Source: Cinnamomum chago (lineage: Eukaryota > Streptophyta > Magnoliopsida > Laurales > Lauraceae). From it: 64,000 nt of DNA. The position numbers and the translations under genes are program-made. Each line of letters begins with the position of its first letter. Position 1 is the first letter of the stretch. The notes under the pieces are model-generated. The model did not search any database, was not told the DNA's origin, and saw only the letters and a program-made list of their open reading frames with translations. Shown in pieces: positions 43,863 through 55,849 of the stretch. Location: assembly GCA_038049695.1 (NCBI GenBank), contig CP142456.1, forward strand, positions 75,105,422 through 75,169,421. The letters run 5' to 3'.

Positions 43863-44050
43863 TTAACCCCAAGGGGTAGCTTAGTTGGCCTAGGACCACG
43901 GTTTGCTCCCGGAGGTTGTGAGTTCGAAACTCCGCTACCACACTAGGGCTACAGGGGATTTATCCGGCTTCCCTCTGGGCCCGGAGGGATTAGTCCAGCC
44001 CAAAGGGTTGGGAACCCTCCGACAGCAAAAAAAAAAAAAAAAAAAAAAAA
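43863..44050 (+). mobile_element. tRNA-derived SINE (family 1), copy A
   Basis: Starts TTAACCCCAAGGGGTAGC. It has an A-box (TAGCTTAGTTGGCC) and a B-box (GAGTTCGAAACTCC) of the Pol III promoter, a body ending GGGAACCCTCCGACAGC, and a long A tail. A perfect 12-bp target duplication GTCTTCCTGTAC lies at 43851-43862 and 44051-44062. It sits about 350 bp upstream of PLR copy 1. Confidence 0.9.
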
Positions 44051-44341
44051 GTCTTCCTGTACCAAACAAATAAATAAACCCCAAGTCTTTGTTTTTTTTT
44101 CAAAGGAGGACCGTGAATTTCTTACTCAAAAGGGCCCCACCTCTTTTGTCTGTGGATGCACCATTCACAGGTCTGTTGCCACCAAATCAACCAGGTCCCA
44201 CCCACTTAAAATCAAGAAGACTTTTGCCCAACGTAACTCGGAGGATGTTGAATTTCTCCGATACTCAATTAAATCAATCACCAACCTACTTACATAAACC
44301 CTTGTTAGGTTACTTAACAATAACAGCTCCATTTCTGACTC

Positions 44342-44349
44342 TATAAATT
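44342..44349 (+). promoter_or_regulatory. TATA box of PLR copy 1
   Basis: CTCTATAAATTTT lies 56-63 bp before the start codon, leaving a short (GA)n-rich leader (44389-44404). This is the best core-promoter candidate. The homologous site of copy 2 is interrupted by a MITE. Confidence 0.6.
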
Positions 44350-44404
44350 TTAGCTATGAGCCATGAATGATAGATAGACTGCTGGGAGAGGGAGAGAGAG
44401 AGAG

Positions 44405-47400
44405 ATGGGAAAGAGTAAAGTTCTTGTGGTAGGGGGAACTGGTTACGTAGGCAAGAGGATTGTTAAAGCAAGCTTAGCTCAAGGTCATGAGACATATGTC
44501 CTCCACCGGCCGGAGATTGGCGTCGACATCGAAAAGGTCCAGATGCTATTGTCATTCAAGGAACAAGGGGCCCACCTCGTCGAGGGATCATTTTCCGATC
44601 ACCGGAGCCTAGTCGATGCCGTGAAGCAGGTGGATGTGGTCATCTGTACGATATCGGGCGTTCATATAAGGAGCGACCATATCCTCCTGCAGCTTAAGCT
44701 CGTCGACGCCATTAAAGAAGCTGGCAATATCAAGGTTTGCATGACTAAACTGCACGTCCTATCTTGATGCATGCACGCTCCTTATTGGGTTTTTTTTTTT
44801 TTTTTTTGATGCTGGGGTTTTCTCAAATCAACTCACTTTTATTGAAACTCTCTCAGGAGAGATGTTTCCCACAAATTTTTTACCAACCTTGATCAATCCA
44901 ATTTGCTCGCACTCACTAACCTCTCCCATATAGTTCCCATCCTTCTTGACACTAGTCCAAATTTATGCTCAGGGTTGGAATGAATTTCATACAAGTGTAA
45001 CTTAAGAAATCGTTTAACTTTCAGGCTCACTAAGGCTCCGTTTGGGAAGGGAGGATGGGAGGGGAGGGAAAATTTGAGGGGGAAGGAAAATGAAGGGAAG
45101 GGGAGGAAAAATTAATTTTCCCTCCTCTTGTTTGGAAAGTAAAAAAGTAGGGGGAAAGAAAGTGAAAAAGTATAATTTTAAAGACCATTTTACCTTTGCT
45201 TTTGAAAAAAGTTTAAATAAAGTAAAAGGGCAATATATATGGTCATTTCTTCCCTTTCTCCTCACTTTCCCCTCATTTTCCCCCCTGTTTTGGGAGGAAA
45301 ATTTTTGAGGCAACTCCCCCCCATTTTCCCTCCATTTCCCCCTCCCCCATTTTCCCTCCCCCCTTCCCAAACACCCCCCAAAAGCACTTTCCATCAACTT
45401 TCCCCCCTTTTTTTCCTCCCCCCCATTCCCCCCCCCCCCCCCCCCCCCCCCCTCCCTTCCCAAACAGACCCTAAATCAATGGTCGTGATGAATTAATTGG
45501 GATTTAAAAAAAATTATATCTATAATATGACCTTTCCATCATGCTATTTGCTAACGATTGAAGTGCATCCAAGTGATCCCCACAAAGTGCTTCAAATTTT
45601 GTCTCTTTGGAGAGGGTGATCCTTCATGATATAAAGCCTCTTTTTCTCTTTCTTATTTTATATTTCCATCAAGGGAATTTTTCAAATATGGCCTTAAGTT
45701 TTTACCTTATTTTAAAAAAATGACACAAGTTTTAAAACTTTTCAAATTAGTCCCTAAGCTTTTCAGTAAATTTTCAATTAAAGACATCTGGCCATTTAAA
45801 GGTATTTTTTTGTGACTTTTTCCCTCAATATTTTGAAAATACCCAAATTACCATTCATTTAAAGCCATGACATAGTTTTGGCAGCCACTACATGCAACCA
45901 ATCGCTGTAGAAATACTGGGTGTCCTTGATCATCGTGAGGACATCGGCGAGGGAAATGAGGAGAATATAGAGGAAGTGAATGAGAGTTTTATTACAATGA
46001 AGGATAATTTGGGTATTTAAAAAAACATGAAAAAAGTTGCCAAAAATAACTTTAAATAGATGGATGTCCTTAATCGAAAACTTCCTGAAAAACTTAGGGA
46101 CTAATTTGAAAAGTCTTGAGACTTGTGTCCTTTTTTGAAATAAGGCCAAAACTTAAGGACTTTTTTGAAATTCTCCTTCAATCAATCATGGCATGCGCAC
46201 TCATCACTCACGTGCTGCTAATGAATTAGTACCGACACTAATGTGATACTAATTGGATTGGTACTTATAGTTAATTTCAATCAAAATAATAATAATTGCA
46301 TTATAGAATATATAGTAAATCTCGAGGCATCAAATGTGATCATTTGGAATCCCCTAAGTGTTCTCCCACACACTTCCCGGGGTGGGGGTGGTTTTGACTT
46401 ATTGATAATCCTAACCTTCAAAATGAGTGTATCCGTCATGTGCTCAATTTTATTGAAGTAAAATCCGAGAATATAGATGATACTCATTTTGAATGGTGTG
46501 GATCATGATCAAAATGTGAGCCCCACATGGAGATTCACACATCCCACTTACAGGAAGCCAGTGGGAGAACACTCAAGGGATCTAGATTCTCATTTCTTTT
46601 GTTCCGGTAAAAACAAGGAGATTTTACCGGAAAGGTCCCGTAGGATTCACTGTAGAGCAAAAAGAACTTAAAAGATATAAAATGACCGTAATAGTCCCAG
46701 AAGCCCTTTTCGGTTTTTTTTTTGGTGTCATGTGGGCTGTGTACCCTATTACAAAATGCATTATTCATCATCATCAAAGCTTTGTCCCAATTATGTTTGG
46801 GTGATTACATAAATTTTGTTTCTTCATTTTTTATCTATCTTTAACTAAATTCGGTACAATTTTTCAAATCCATCCTTGGTAATTTCATTCATGCCCTCTT
46901 TGGCTTAATTATCCCATTTATCTAGGGTTGTAAATAGGTCGGTTCCAGTCCGGGTCCACGGTGGACCTGAAACCAGTACCATTAAGGAGAAGGTGGAACC
47001 ATATCCGGTCCTGGACCTGGAACCGTTTCAAAATCGATTTCTTGGCTTTGGAATTAGATCCAGAACCATATATAGGATGGGTCTGGATCCAGGTCTAGGT
47101 TTAAGTAGAGAATGATATTAAAGAAACATGATTTTTAGGAGAGATTTTCGAAAATTGAGATAATATATCGGGTCTCGAGTCCACGGGTCTGAACTAAAGT
47201 GGAACCGGACCCGCATTCATTTACTTATCGGGGCCTAAATAAGGACCCATACCCGGTTTTAAAAGTAAGAACCTCCGGGTAATCGGAGAATCGGGGACAT
47301 ATTTGAGTCCATATCACCTATCGCAGTTGTTTTATCTTCACCGTGAGTGGACTACTAACAGTCCGCCACGTCATTAAAAAATTTAGGTAATTTTGAAGTT

Positions 47401-50393
47401 TAAAAAAATTTAAATTAGATGAAAGAAAATCACCTAAATTTTTGAATAACGTGGCAGACTGTTATTAGTTCACTTACGGTGACGGTATAACAACTGGCGA
47501 TAGGTGATCCGGACTCGTTAGGAAGTATCAATCTCTTCAATCTCTTTGTTAAGTGTTCGACCTACCTAAAACAATCCCCCTCCTTATTTGAGCTTGGAAT
47601 TGGCGGTCAAAATTGATGGAGTTTTACCTAAATGCACCCTAATGCAACTACATTATAAGTGGAAAACTAAGTTTTTCTATGATCGATCAAAAGAAAAGTA
47701 TTTGATGTAAAACATCCATCCATAAAAATCGCTATAAAAAAAAATTCTTTTCCTTTTACAAACAAGTCCTTCGAAAAGTACACGAGTGAATTCCTCTGAA
47801 ATGAGAATTCTAACCACTCTAACAAACATCCCCAAATCACTGTCAAAAGAGATCGAAACGATCCAGCTGACAGTTGGTGTCATGTCCAAACACCAAATCA
47901 CTGTCAAGCTCCAAGCTAATATATAAATGGATGAACGAGCCACAATTAAAGCTGAAAAGGGTTCAGTATCCTGATTACCTGATTTTGTCACATCCAAGTT
48001 AGGCCATACCATACTCTTCCGCTGCTGATGAAGGATGAGTGGCAAGTAAGTTTATTTACTACTAATTAGTCTGCGTTGGGTGGAAATGAGCTGTCTCAGA
48101 TCACTGGACCATTGTACCATTTTGGGGTTGCTTAAGCAGTTAAGCCTATACTCTTGTAATGTATGCTATGACAAATGATCTAAACCCCAAGGGTTAGCGC
48201 GCTGCGCTAGGAGCCTAGGACCATGGCTCAGGAACCGAGGTTGCGGTTTTGAAATCAGCACTCTCTCCCTCCCTGGAGCCACTTCCCTTACTTACCTGAT
48301 GCATAGGGGAACTCGACATGTCCGGGAAATAATTAGTTCTTGAAGAGGCCGGGCACCCATGCTAGGGGAAAAAAAAAAGAGAAGACAATTGACCTACACT
48401 AAAACTCGAAAGCTGCCAGATGCTAGGCCAACCACCAGTGAATCTGAACCATTAAATCAAACTCACCACCAGGCACATCTCTCACTGATACTCGCTGTTG
48501 GATTGTAAATGTGAGAATCAGCACATTTTCCAGTTTTAACTAATTATAGAAATAAAATCCTAGGCATTCAATTACATGAAACAAATGGTCCCTAAACTTG
48601 CATAGTTACGAGGAAAAATAAGTCATTAATTTAACAAAATATTGAAAAACAACGACGAATGGATGCAGCGATTCTTGCCATCGGAATTTGGCACAGATCC
48701 GGCGAGGATGGCTGATGCATTGGAACCTGGAAGAGTGACATTTGACGAAAAAATGGTGGTAAGAAAGGCAATCCAAGATGCGGGAATTCCTCACACTTAT
48801 GTCTCTGCTAACTGCTTCGCCGGCTATTTTGTTGGGGGCCTCGGTCAACCTGGTAGAGTAATACCATCAAGGGTGAATGTCTGCTTGTTTGGAGATGGTA
48901 ATGTCAAAGGTATGGTTATTTTCATTTTCCTTAACACTGTTGTGTGTGTGTGTGTATTATTTGAGTTTTCTTGTGAGCATAGCAAAAATTGCAGTTGACT
49001 AACTAAGATAGGTGGCTGTGAAAATGGGCCAGTCATGCCTGGATTTTGAACAAATCAAGGACATCAGAGACAGGTCCAGACAAAATACAGAATGCCCAGG
49101 CCAGGCAATATCAGGATCATCTGAGGCTTCTCCCGTGTGCATGGCAGGTTGCCCACAATGACGTGGCGGACTGTGATAGGTCCACTTACGGTCACTGGGG
49201 GAAAAAGGCCTCACTGGATCTGGACTTGGACCAGGCTTGGCCCTTGACAGCCAGATGTTGTGTCTAGAGAAATGAGGTTGAAATGTACTCAAATCAATTT
49301 GAGGCCACCCGAACTGAACAAAGAAGGCCCATGAAGGGCTGCCCAGGGAATGGTCCATCAAAGATCCTGAAGTCCCAACAATGATAGAGACTCCACATCT
49401 GATGATTTGGGACTGGCTTATTTTATCACCAATTTAAACATCAAACAAACTAGGTTATATGGATTCCATGTCCCAGCACTATTTGGTCAAGAATTGAACA
49501 CTAATAGATTCTCATAAATTGTTCCTGGTAATTACTTTTAAATCAGCTGGGCAATTCTTCTTGGGGTGCTGGGTCCATCAAAAACTTGTCCAAAGAAGTT
49601 AGCCCAGCAGGTCGTGTCAGGCGATAATTTAAATTGATTGGATCAGGTCATAAAAAAACTGATTTCCATCAGGCTTTGGCCCAGCCCATGGACAGCCTTA
49701 TTAAACCATGTGTTGATTAGGACAGGCGTTCAGCTCCATCCCATGCTTTGGATGGGAGCTGAGTGACACCAGGCCCACCATGCTTCAAATCTCCAACCAA
49801 ATGGACCTAAACTAATGGAAAGACCCTATGCACTGTAACTTTTTTACTTCTTTACTTCTTTCCTTCTTCCTCATGTTTTTTGGGGACTGGCCATAAGCTA
49901 TAAAGTTTGGAAACAATGGCAGCTATTTATGTGGATGAAGATGACATTGCTACCTACACCATCAAAACTATAGACGACCCACGAACACTGAACAAGACAC
50001 TTTACCTCCGCCCCCCTGAAAACATCCTCTCCCAGAGAGAGGTAGTCCAAATGTGGGAGAAGCTCATTGGAAAAGAGCTGGAGAAAACTACCATATCTGC
50101 ACAGGAATTCCTTGCTCAAATCAAAGGTAATTGCACAAGTCTATTTTTCTTTCAGGTCATCGTTTATGTTATTATATTACTTCCTAAGACCTGTATAATT
50201 TTTTTTTTTTTTTTTTTTGTTTCTTTCAGGTCTGGATTATGTGCAGCAGGTGGGGTTGATACATTACTACCATATTTACTTTGATGGTTGTTTGGCAAAT
50301 TTCGAAATAGGGGATGAGGGAAAAGAGGCTTCACAGCTGTATCCAGAGGTTAACTACACTCGAGTGAAGGACTATCTCAAACGCTATCTATAG
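44405..50393 (+). CDS. PLR: Pinoresinol-lariciresinol reductase, copy 1
   Basis: Four exons: 44405-44734, 48669-48909, 49923-50126 and 50230-50393, all GT-AG, joining to 939 nt, 312 aa, the standard size. The enzyme uses NADPH to reduce pinoresinol to lariciresinol and on to secoisolariciresinol in cytosolic lignan biosynthesis. It is a member of the atypical short-chain reductase family that includes isoflavone and phenylcoumaran reductases. Evidence: the dinucleotide motif GGTGYVGK near the N-terminus, FLPSEFGTDPARM, and the catalytic Lys at residue 138 (TFDEKMVVRKA), the position given for characterised PLRs. The DDPRTLNKTLYLRPPENILS stretch is also typical. FGTDPARM favours PLR over isoflavone reductase. 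Stereospecificity cannot be read. Intron 1 (3.9 kb) holds two MITEs, a hairpin and a SINE. Tandem partner at 57338. Confidence 0.95.
45034..45471. mobile_element. Tourist-like MITE in PLR copy 1 intron 1
   Basis: Ends GGCTCCGTTTGGGAAGGG and CCCTTCCCAAACAGACCC are inverted repeats with a TAA direct repeat on both sides (45031-45033 and 45472-45474), as for PIF/Harbinger-type Tourist MITEs. Length is 438 bp, with a long C run (45430-45452). A relative is at 56794-57189. Confidence 0.8.
46757..46915 (-). pseudogene. LINE 3' relic shared by both PLR introns
   Basis: TCATCATCATCAAAGCTTTGTCCCAATTATG resembles plant RTE LINE 3' ends. The stretch matches the left part of the longer relic at 60000-60660 in PLR copy 2, so the LINE was present before the duplication. 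Here it stops at the MITE at 46924. Confidence 0.55.
46924..47300 (-). mobile_element. MITE, copy B, inverted relative to copy A
   Basis: Starts AGGGTTGTAAATAGG and is the reverse complement of 42894-43273 over nearly its whole length, with many substitutions. Copies A and B flank the promoter and first exon of PLR copy 1 in opposite directions. The far end (near 47300) is worn. Confidence 0.75.
47305..47516. mobile_element. Hairpin MITE, 212 bp
   Basis: GAGTCCATATCACCTATCGC at the left is mirrored by GCGATAGGTGATCCGGACTC at the right. The arms continue inward (GTTGTTTTATCTTCACCGTG against CGGTGACGGTATAACAAC, then CAGTCCGCCACGT against ACGTGGCAGACTG) for about 80 bp each. It abuts the preceding MITE. 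Confidence 0.8.
48183..48375 (+). mobile_element. tRNA-derived SINE (family 2), second copy
   Basis: AACCCCAAGGGTTAGCGCG..., GGACCATGGCTCAGGAACCGAGG, a CTCTCTCCCTCCCTGGAGCC segment and an A-rich tail parallel the element at 40693. It lies in intron 1 of PLR copy 1, about 290 bp before exon 2. Confidence 0.6.
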
Positions 50394-50435
50394 CCAGCTT
50401 CAATATACCAATTCCCAGTTTTCCCAATTTTGTTT

Positions 50436-50611
50436 TTAACCCCAAGGGGTAGCTCAGTTGGCCTAGGACTACGGTTTGCACCCGGAGGTTGTGGGTTCGA
50501 AACTGCTCTACCACACTGGGGCCACAGGGGAATTTTACCCGGCTTTCTCTCCTGGGCCCGTAGGGATTATTCTGGCCCAAAGGGCTGGGAACCCTACGTT
50601 ATCAAAAAAAA
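50436..50611 (+). mobile_element. tRNA-derived SINE (family 1), copy B, in the PLR 3' region
   Basis: Same family as 43863-44050: TTAACCCCAAGGGGTAGCTC, A-box TAGCTCAGTTGGCC, B-box GGGTTCGAAACTGC, A tail. The flanking repeat AATATACCAATTCCCAGT is at 50402-50419 and again at 50611-50628. It lies about 40 bp after the PLR copy 1 stop codon, so the transcript's 3' untranslated region probably runs through it. Confidence 0.88.
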
Positions 50612-50629
50612 ATATACCAATTCCCAGTC

Positions 50630-53600
50630 ACACCTGAAAGAAAAAATTCCATGTGGAGTGTTCTATTGATGGTTGTCTGCTTGGTTTGAATGGAATTGTA
50701 TTCCAATGTTTATATCTTATATGTGGCTTTGAGTACACCGAGGCAAGCAAATTTTTGAAGCATTGTAGAGATTGCTTTCCGTTTAGAAACTGAGAACACC
50801 CATATTTTAACTAATCATAACGTCACATCTGGATTTACCCATCAATAGAAAAATCCCAAGAGACGTCAAGGTTCCTGTATTTCCAGTACTTATAAGCCAT
50901 TTTCTAAGGTAGATTGACCTCAACTACCATTTTCAAACATGTCCATGAATAAGAATTCCTGTTTCTGAAGACGCAATCCGCTGTTTGGATACATGTATAT
51001 GTAATTACTTGTAGCCCTGCTCAACTGTAAGCGGTTTTGGCAAAGTGTGGAACAAATTTTACTTGGAAGGTAATACCAGTAACAAAGGCCCATGCTAAAC
51101 CTGCGCCCAAAATGGAAATACAATAAAATTTAAGATTTCTTTAAAATATAATTAATATATATAATATATATTATCTATAGTTCTTAAAATTTATTTTATT
51201 CATTTAAACTTAAAGAAGAAAAAAATGAAGCAAATATTAGTGAACAATGCTAAAGAGGAAAGAGAGGTACATTTCTAAACATTGAGTGATTTGATATTTT
51301 TAAATCTAATATTATATTTAAAATATTTTATAAAAAGAAGAACAAAAGAGAAACAAAAGAAAAAGTATTGTTACAAAAGAAGTTATAATTTATGTCTTAA
51401 AAATTAGATTATATGCAAGCGATACTGCTATTAATGCTGGCCCGAGCCCTTAAAAAAGAAGAGTAAGAATTAGATTTCTTTGAAAGGAATAACTTTTTTA
51501 AAAATTGTAAAATGGGATTTCAAAAATAGTGAGAAAAGAAGACAACACTTTAGAAGAACTAACAACAATAATTTTAAAAATAAAAATAAAAAACTACTAA
51601 TGTCATTAGATATAAGAACAATGCCTTTAAAGTAGACTTTGAAGGAAAAAAGTTCAGATCAATGAATAAGAAAAAAGAATGCACATGTGGGTAGTTGATG
51701 TCCTGGCTCTTTTATTCCTCCTTCAACTCGATATGTTGGAGATATTGGAGAAGGTCTCGACCCCCCCAGGTCATCGGTCTAGAAAAGGTGTATCCACCTT
51801 GTGAGGATGGCTCATCTGCATAACAAAAAATGATTATATTATCATACATATTGCAGTTTTGAAAATTAACTACAAAATAAATAGCCAAAAAAATTACTAA
51901 TAACACATGATAAAAATATCCATAAAAACACGGGTATCTCTATGCAATGAGTAGAAAGAAAATCACCTACCAACCGCCATTCTTTTCATTCATATTTCTT
52001 TCTCGGACTTTCTTTGACTATGAAAAACTTCGTATTCTATTCATTGGTAACTACTATAATTAAAAGCATGGATCTGCAACCAAATGAATTTTGTACATGA
52101 TGCAAATTAAACGATTAAAACCCACGTGTTCAATTAATAACAATAAAATGATTCAAATTCAACAAAAAAAAAAAAAAAAACCATAAAAAACCATCACATA
52201 AAAACTTCTATCAAAAAGAAGGGAAAAATAAAAATGGTAAAAGGAAACTGCATGAATAAATATGGGTTACGGCCTCCCACCCCCATCACCCATTCCCTTG
52301 TTGAGTACATTCTCACCTTGCTAATGGAGAGATTTGTATAGTGGATGGAGATCTTATGGGTTATATGGGTTGAAAAATGTATTGGGTTGCAAAACCGAGA
52401 GGGAATAAATTTGAATGACAGGAACAGAAATGGTAGGAAAGATAAAGATGAGAGTTTGTTATAGGGAGGAGTTGTCTTCATTGATGGCCTGATGAAAGAG
52501 TGGATGGAGATCTCATGGGTTGTAAAATGGATTGGGTTAGATTTGAATGAGAGATAAATTAGGAAAAATCGGTGGAGAGATTTAGGAAAAAGATTTGGAA
52601 AGGAAATTTAAAATGGAGATTTAGGGGGGAGATTTGGAGAGGCATGTACAGTAGCCCACCAGAAAGCAAAAGGTTGTATTATTTTCTTAAGAGACCTTTT
52701 AGGGATGATGTGGCACCATACACCCTAAGACCACCGAATTGCCTCATCTCTTCTTCTCATTAATGCAAGTTCTGTAACATATTTTCTCAAAAAAAAAAAA
52801 AAAAAAAAAAAAAACACGAGCTTCTCGCTTGGGATTAAAATTGCTGACATTGTGGGCCCCATTGATCAAGACCCAGATCAGTCCCCACCAACCAGATCGC
52901 CCAACTTAGTACGACCATTAGAGCGGACTAGATTTGTGATCAAGCACCCAGTAGGCCCCGCCACAGACTGATGTTCAAAATAAAAACCCACTTTGTGATA
53001 GACACGTAAGTTGTATATATCCTTAGATGTGGGGCCAGATGAGACCCAATCCCTACGGGTCTACACCATCAGGTTTGCCCTTGGGTCCTCTATCAGATGT
53101 GGGGATCCAATCTACAATCGGTGACCTACCTGGGTCCCACAATCAGTATGCAGAAAAGTCCCTCAGATATGTTAAATATGTGAGTTTGTTATCTTTATAA
53201 AATTTTGAATGAAATTGAGAGATTAGGGAGGTGATTTGAAGAAGATAATGAAATGAAGATTTAGGGAGGAGATTTGTTTAAGAAAGGAAATTTAAAATGA
53301 AAATTTAGGGGGGAGATTTGGAGAGGTATGTACAGAATTATTATCTGGGGTGAACCCTCGTATTATTATCTCTTGGAGAGCTCCTCTTCTTTTTCATCCA
53401 GGGTGAACCCTCGTATTATTATATAAATTGATATAATCTTTTCTTTTCATTTGACTTTCTCCATTGGATTTGGATTGGGAAAGAGTGGATGAATAAGACC
53501 ACTTAATAACTACCCTTTTTTTTTTCATGCGCAGGGTCCGTATCATGTTATCAACCGTCACCTGTATAGAGGAAGGTCAATATCAACCCTCAAAAATTAG

Positions 53601-53817
53601 ATTAAAAAAATGGGTTTTTTGGTGGGATGATCTACACGGTGTGAGGGTATCTAATGCGTGGTTTTTTTTTTTTTTTTGTAAAATCATTAAAAAATCGGAA
53701 AGATCCCCTAGGACCACTGGACTACTCGAGTGGATAAGTATACTTTGAATCCTTTTCGGTCTCACAAGAGGATGTTTTCGGTAAAATCCCCTTTATATTA
53801 ATAGAAAAAATCAAGTG
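50630..53817. other. AT-rich interval between the PLR units
   Basis: Mostly AT-rich without coding structure. Local repeats: a segment ending GGGGGGAGATTTGGAGAGG occurs near 52624 and again near 53308, about 680 bp apart; GGTGAACCCTCGTATTATTAT occurs at about 53348 and 53402. A run of more than 25 A lies at 52790-52815. The only exon-like item is listed separately (51712-51815). Confidence 0.55.
51712..51815 (-). pseudogene. Terminal-exon-like fragment, unrecognised
   Basis: After a good acceptor (TTATGCAG) the minus strand encodes DEPSSQGGYTFSRPMTWGGR, then DLLQYLQHIELKEE and a stop. Composition and acceptor look like a real last exon, but no upstream exon was found on the minus strand and I cannot name the family. 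Confidence 0.35.
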
Positions 53818-54364
53818 ATTGATGACATGTTTATTGCGGGAATCCCATGTCACAGGCTAACATGTAGAGGCAACTAACTGCTTTGTGGAAATTAATTAAA
53901 GAGTTGGTCATAAGCAGTTTTCAGACAAGAGAAGGATCAGATACTTGTTTTGAAATTCACCTTCAAGCAACCCTGACCAGTAGTTTTATTTAGCTTATCC
54001 ATTCTGCTGTTCTATTCGTGATATGTTTTCAGCGGGGACTGTCCCAGTGGCAAACACAGTTTCGCTTTCGATCCATGGGTTCATGTCATATATATCCAGG
54101 GCTGGGCCATAGTCTAATGTTCATGTTCTACACCATCATCATCATCATTTGATCTTAATCTACACTTGGTTATCTGAAAAAAAAAAAAAATTTGGTCATT
54201 TGACCATCTCTCATCTTGGCAGATCTTTCTGATTGTAATGCATCTAAGGTAGGCACCACATAAAATAAAATGAAAAAAAAAGGAAGCATAGAAATGCTTG
54301 GATCTTTTTATTGTCTGAATCAATGTTTGATTCAGATCTATATATTTCTATCAAAAAAAAAAAA

Positions 54365-54712
54365 AAAATCTATACATGGACTGCAGTAGACTTTAATCAA
54401 AAGCAAGTTTACTTTAGTTTTATACTCTACCGGAGTGGGGATGGATAAGGATCCCCTGTTTGGTCGGTTCCAGTGGGGATAAGATGAGTGCAGTAAGATG
54501 CGTATCATTCATGGACCCACATGGTCTTGTCTGTGCATTACTATAGCTAAAAGAAAGAAAAAAATCTATACGTGGACTGCAGTAGACCCTAATCAAAAGC
54601 AAGTTTACTCTAGTTTTATATTGTACCGTAGTGGGGATAAGATGAGTGCAGTAAGATGCGAATCATTCATGGACCCACATGGTCTTGTCTGTGCATTACT
54701 TTAGCTTATTTA
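54365..54712. repeat. Tandem duplication of upstream sequence, about 190-bp unit
   Basis: ATGGACTGCAGTAGAC...GTGCATTACT occurs twice (54375 and 54570). The first copy holds an extra stretch of about 35 bp with GGATCCCCTGTTTGGTCGG, a motif also seen in the hairpins at 55850. PLR copy 1 has a single version at about 41610-41760. Confidence 0.75.
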
Positions 54713-55203
54713 ATTTTAGGTGCTGTCTAATCAAAAATGAAAAATAGAAAGCATGTTGACATTCTTCAATGTACTCATGCGGAGTCATGCCTTCAATGTA
54801 CTCATGCCTCCTTCACTGTCACATATAAGTAAATGAAAATCTCGCATAGGACATGTGTTGCATCATGTAGATATATTTTCTCCCACGGTGGGGCCTTTTA
54901 ATTCATCATAATTAGGATAAGGATTTGATATTGATGATCTCCTGTATATCTATAACATAGTAGGGATCAGTTGTTTAAGTGGACTGTGGGAGATTTCACT
55001 TTTTATTTCCTTCATTGGATTTTGGGTTCCTACTTATTAGTTCATTCTACTTCCTCCGTTGGATTTTGGGTTCCTTCTTATATGATCTTGAACGGTTGAT
55101 TAGAAAACGGGCTTGCATTAAAGGAATGTTCCATAAAAAGACAAAAATTGAAACTGGTTTTCTCTCTTCATCAAATGTCTTGTTAAATAGATTTAAAATA
55201 ACA

Positions 55204-55204
<1 letters not shown>

Positions 55205-55239
<35 letters not shown>
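55205..55239. repeat. (TA)n microsatellite
   Basis: A pure TA run of about 17 units, preceded by GTATATA. Confidence 0.9.
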
Positions 55240-55243
<4 letters not shown>

Positions 55244-55849
55244 ATATTCATGTGCATTCATCCATCGCCAGACACTTACATGGCTTTCTCTCTTTACACA
55301 TTAACATTATTTTTCTGCATATGACCATATATGACTTTTCCTTACATGAATATTTCTAATTATATCAGTGTCTCTCACCCTATGGTAAATGATGGATGCA
55401 CATGAATATTCTTCTATATATATATTTGATACGTAATGCATTACTACTGCTAAGTACATATATAAAACCAATCTATTTAAAATAATTATCCCCTAATGTA
55501 GTAGTGTTGGGCCAAATTTCACTTAGGCCTTATTTGGTACCTCTACCATAGACCCATAAAAAAGGGGCTAAAATCAGAAAAAAAATGTTTCGTCCTATAT
55601 ATTTTATACATCCTATTTTTTTCTCTCATTGTTTGGTGCATGCAGTATGATCCTCCGCAAAAAACCTATTTTATGTATATATATACATATATTCCTTGGG
55701 AGAAAAGAAAGTAGAGTTCGAAACTCCCACAAACCCTAATGAAGGTGTGCATTTATTTGTGGTTGAAATTTTTCTTGCCTTAATAAATCTGACCAACCCG
55801 GGTAATTTGACATATCCTGACATCCATCGTGCACAAGAGAATTGGGATA

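Larger units (their letters stand above)
40963..53817. repeat. Unit 1 of the PLR tandem duplication
   Basis: DNA from about 40963 (TATTGATGACGATGTTCTTG...) upstream of PLR copy 1 matches DNA from about 53818 upstream of copy 2. Further matches are 41600-41760 with 54365-54712, 44270-44404 with 56740-57337, exon 1, 46490-46915 with 59640-60128, and exons 2-4. The offset between start codons is 12933 bp. Insertions unique to this unit are the repeat at 41196-41340, MITEs at 42894 and 46924, the hairpin at 47305 and the SINEs. Confidence 0.85.

Noticed and set aside
45014-45496. Gly/Pro-rich open frames near PLR copy 1 exon 1
   Set aside because: Translation of a MITE with G and C runs.
40693-50600. 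Possible true tRNA genes at the A/B-box motifs
   Set aside because: No cloverleaf or CCA-end context; A tails and target duplications show these are SINEs.
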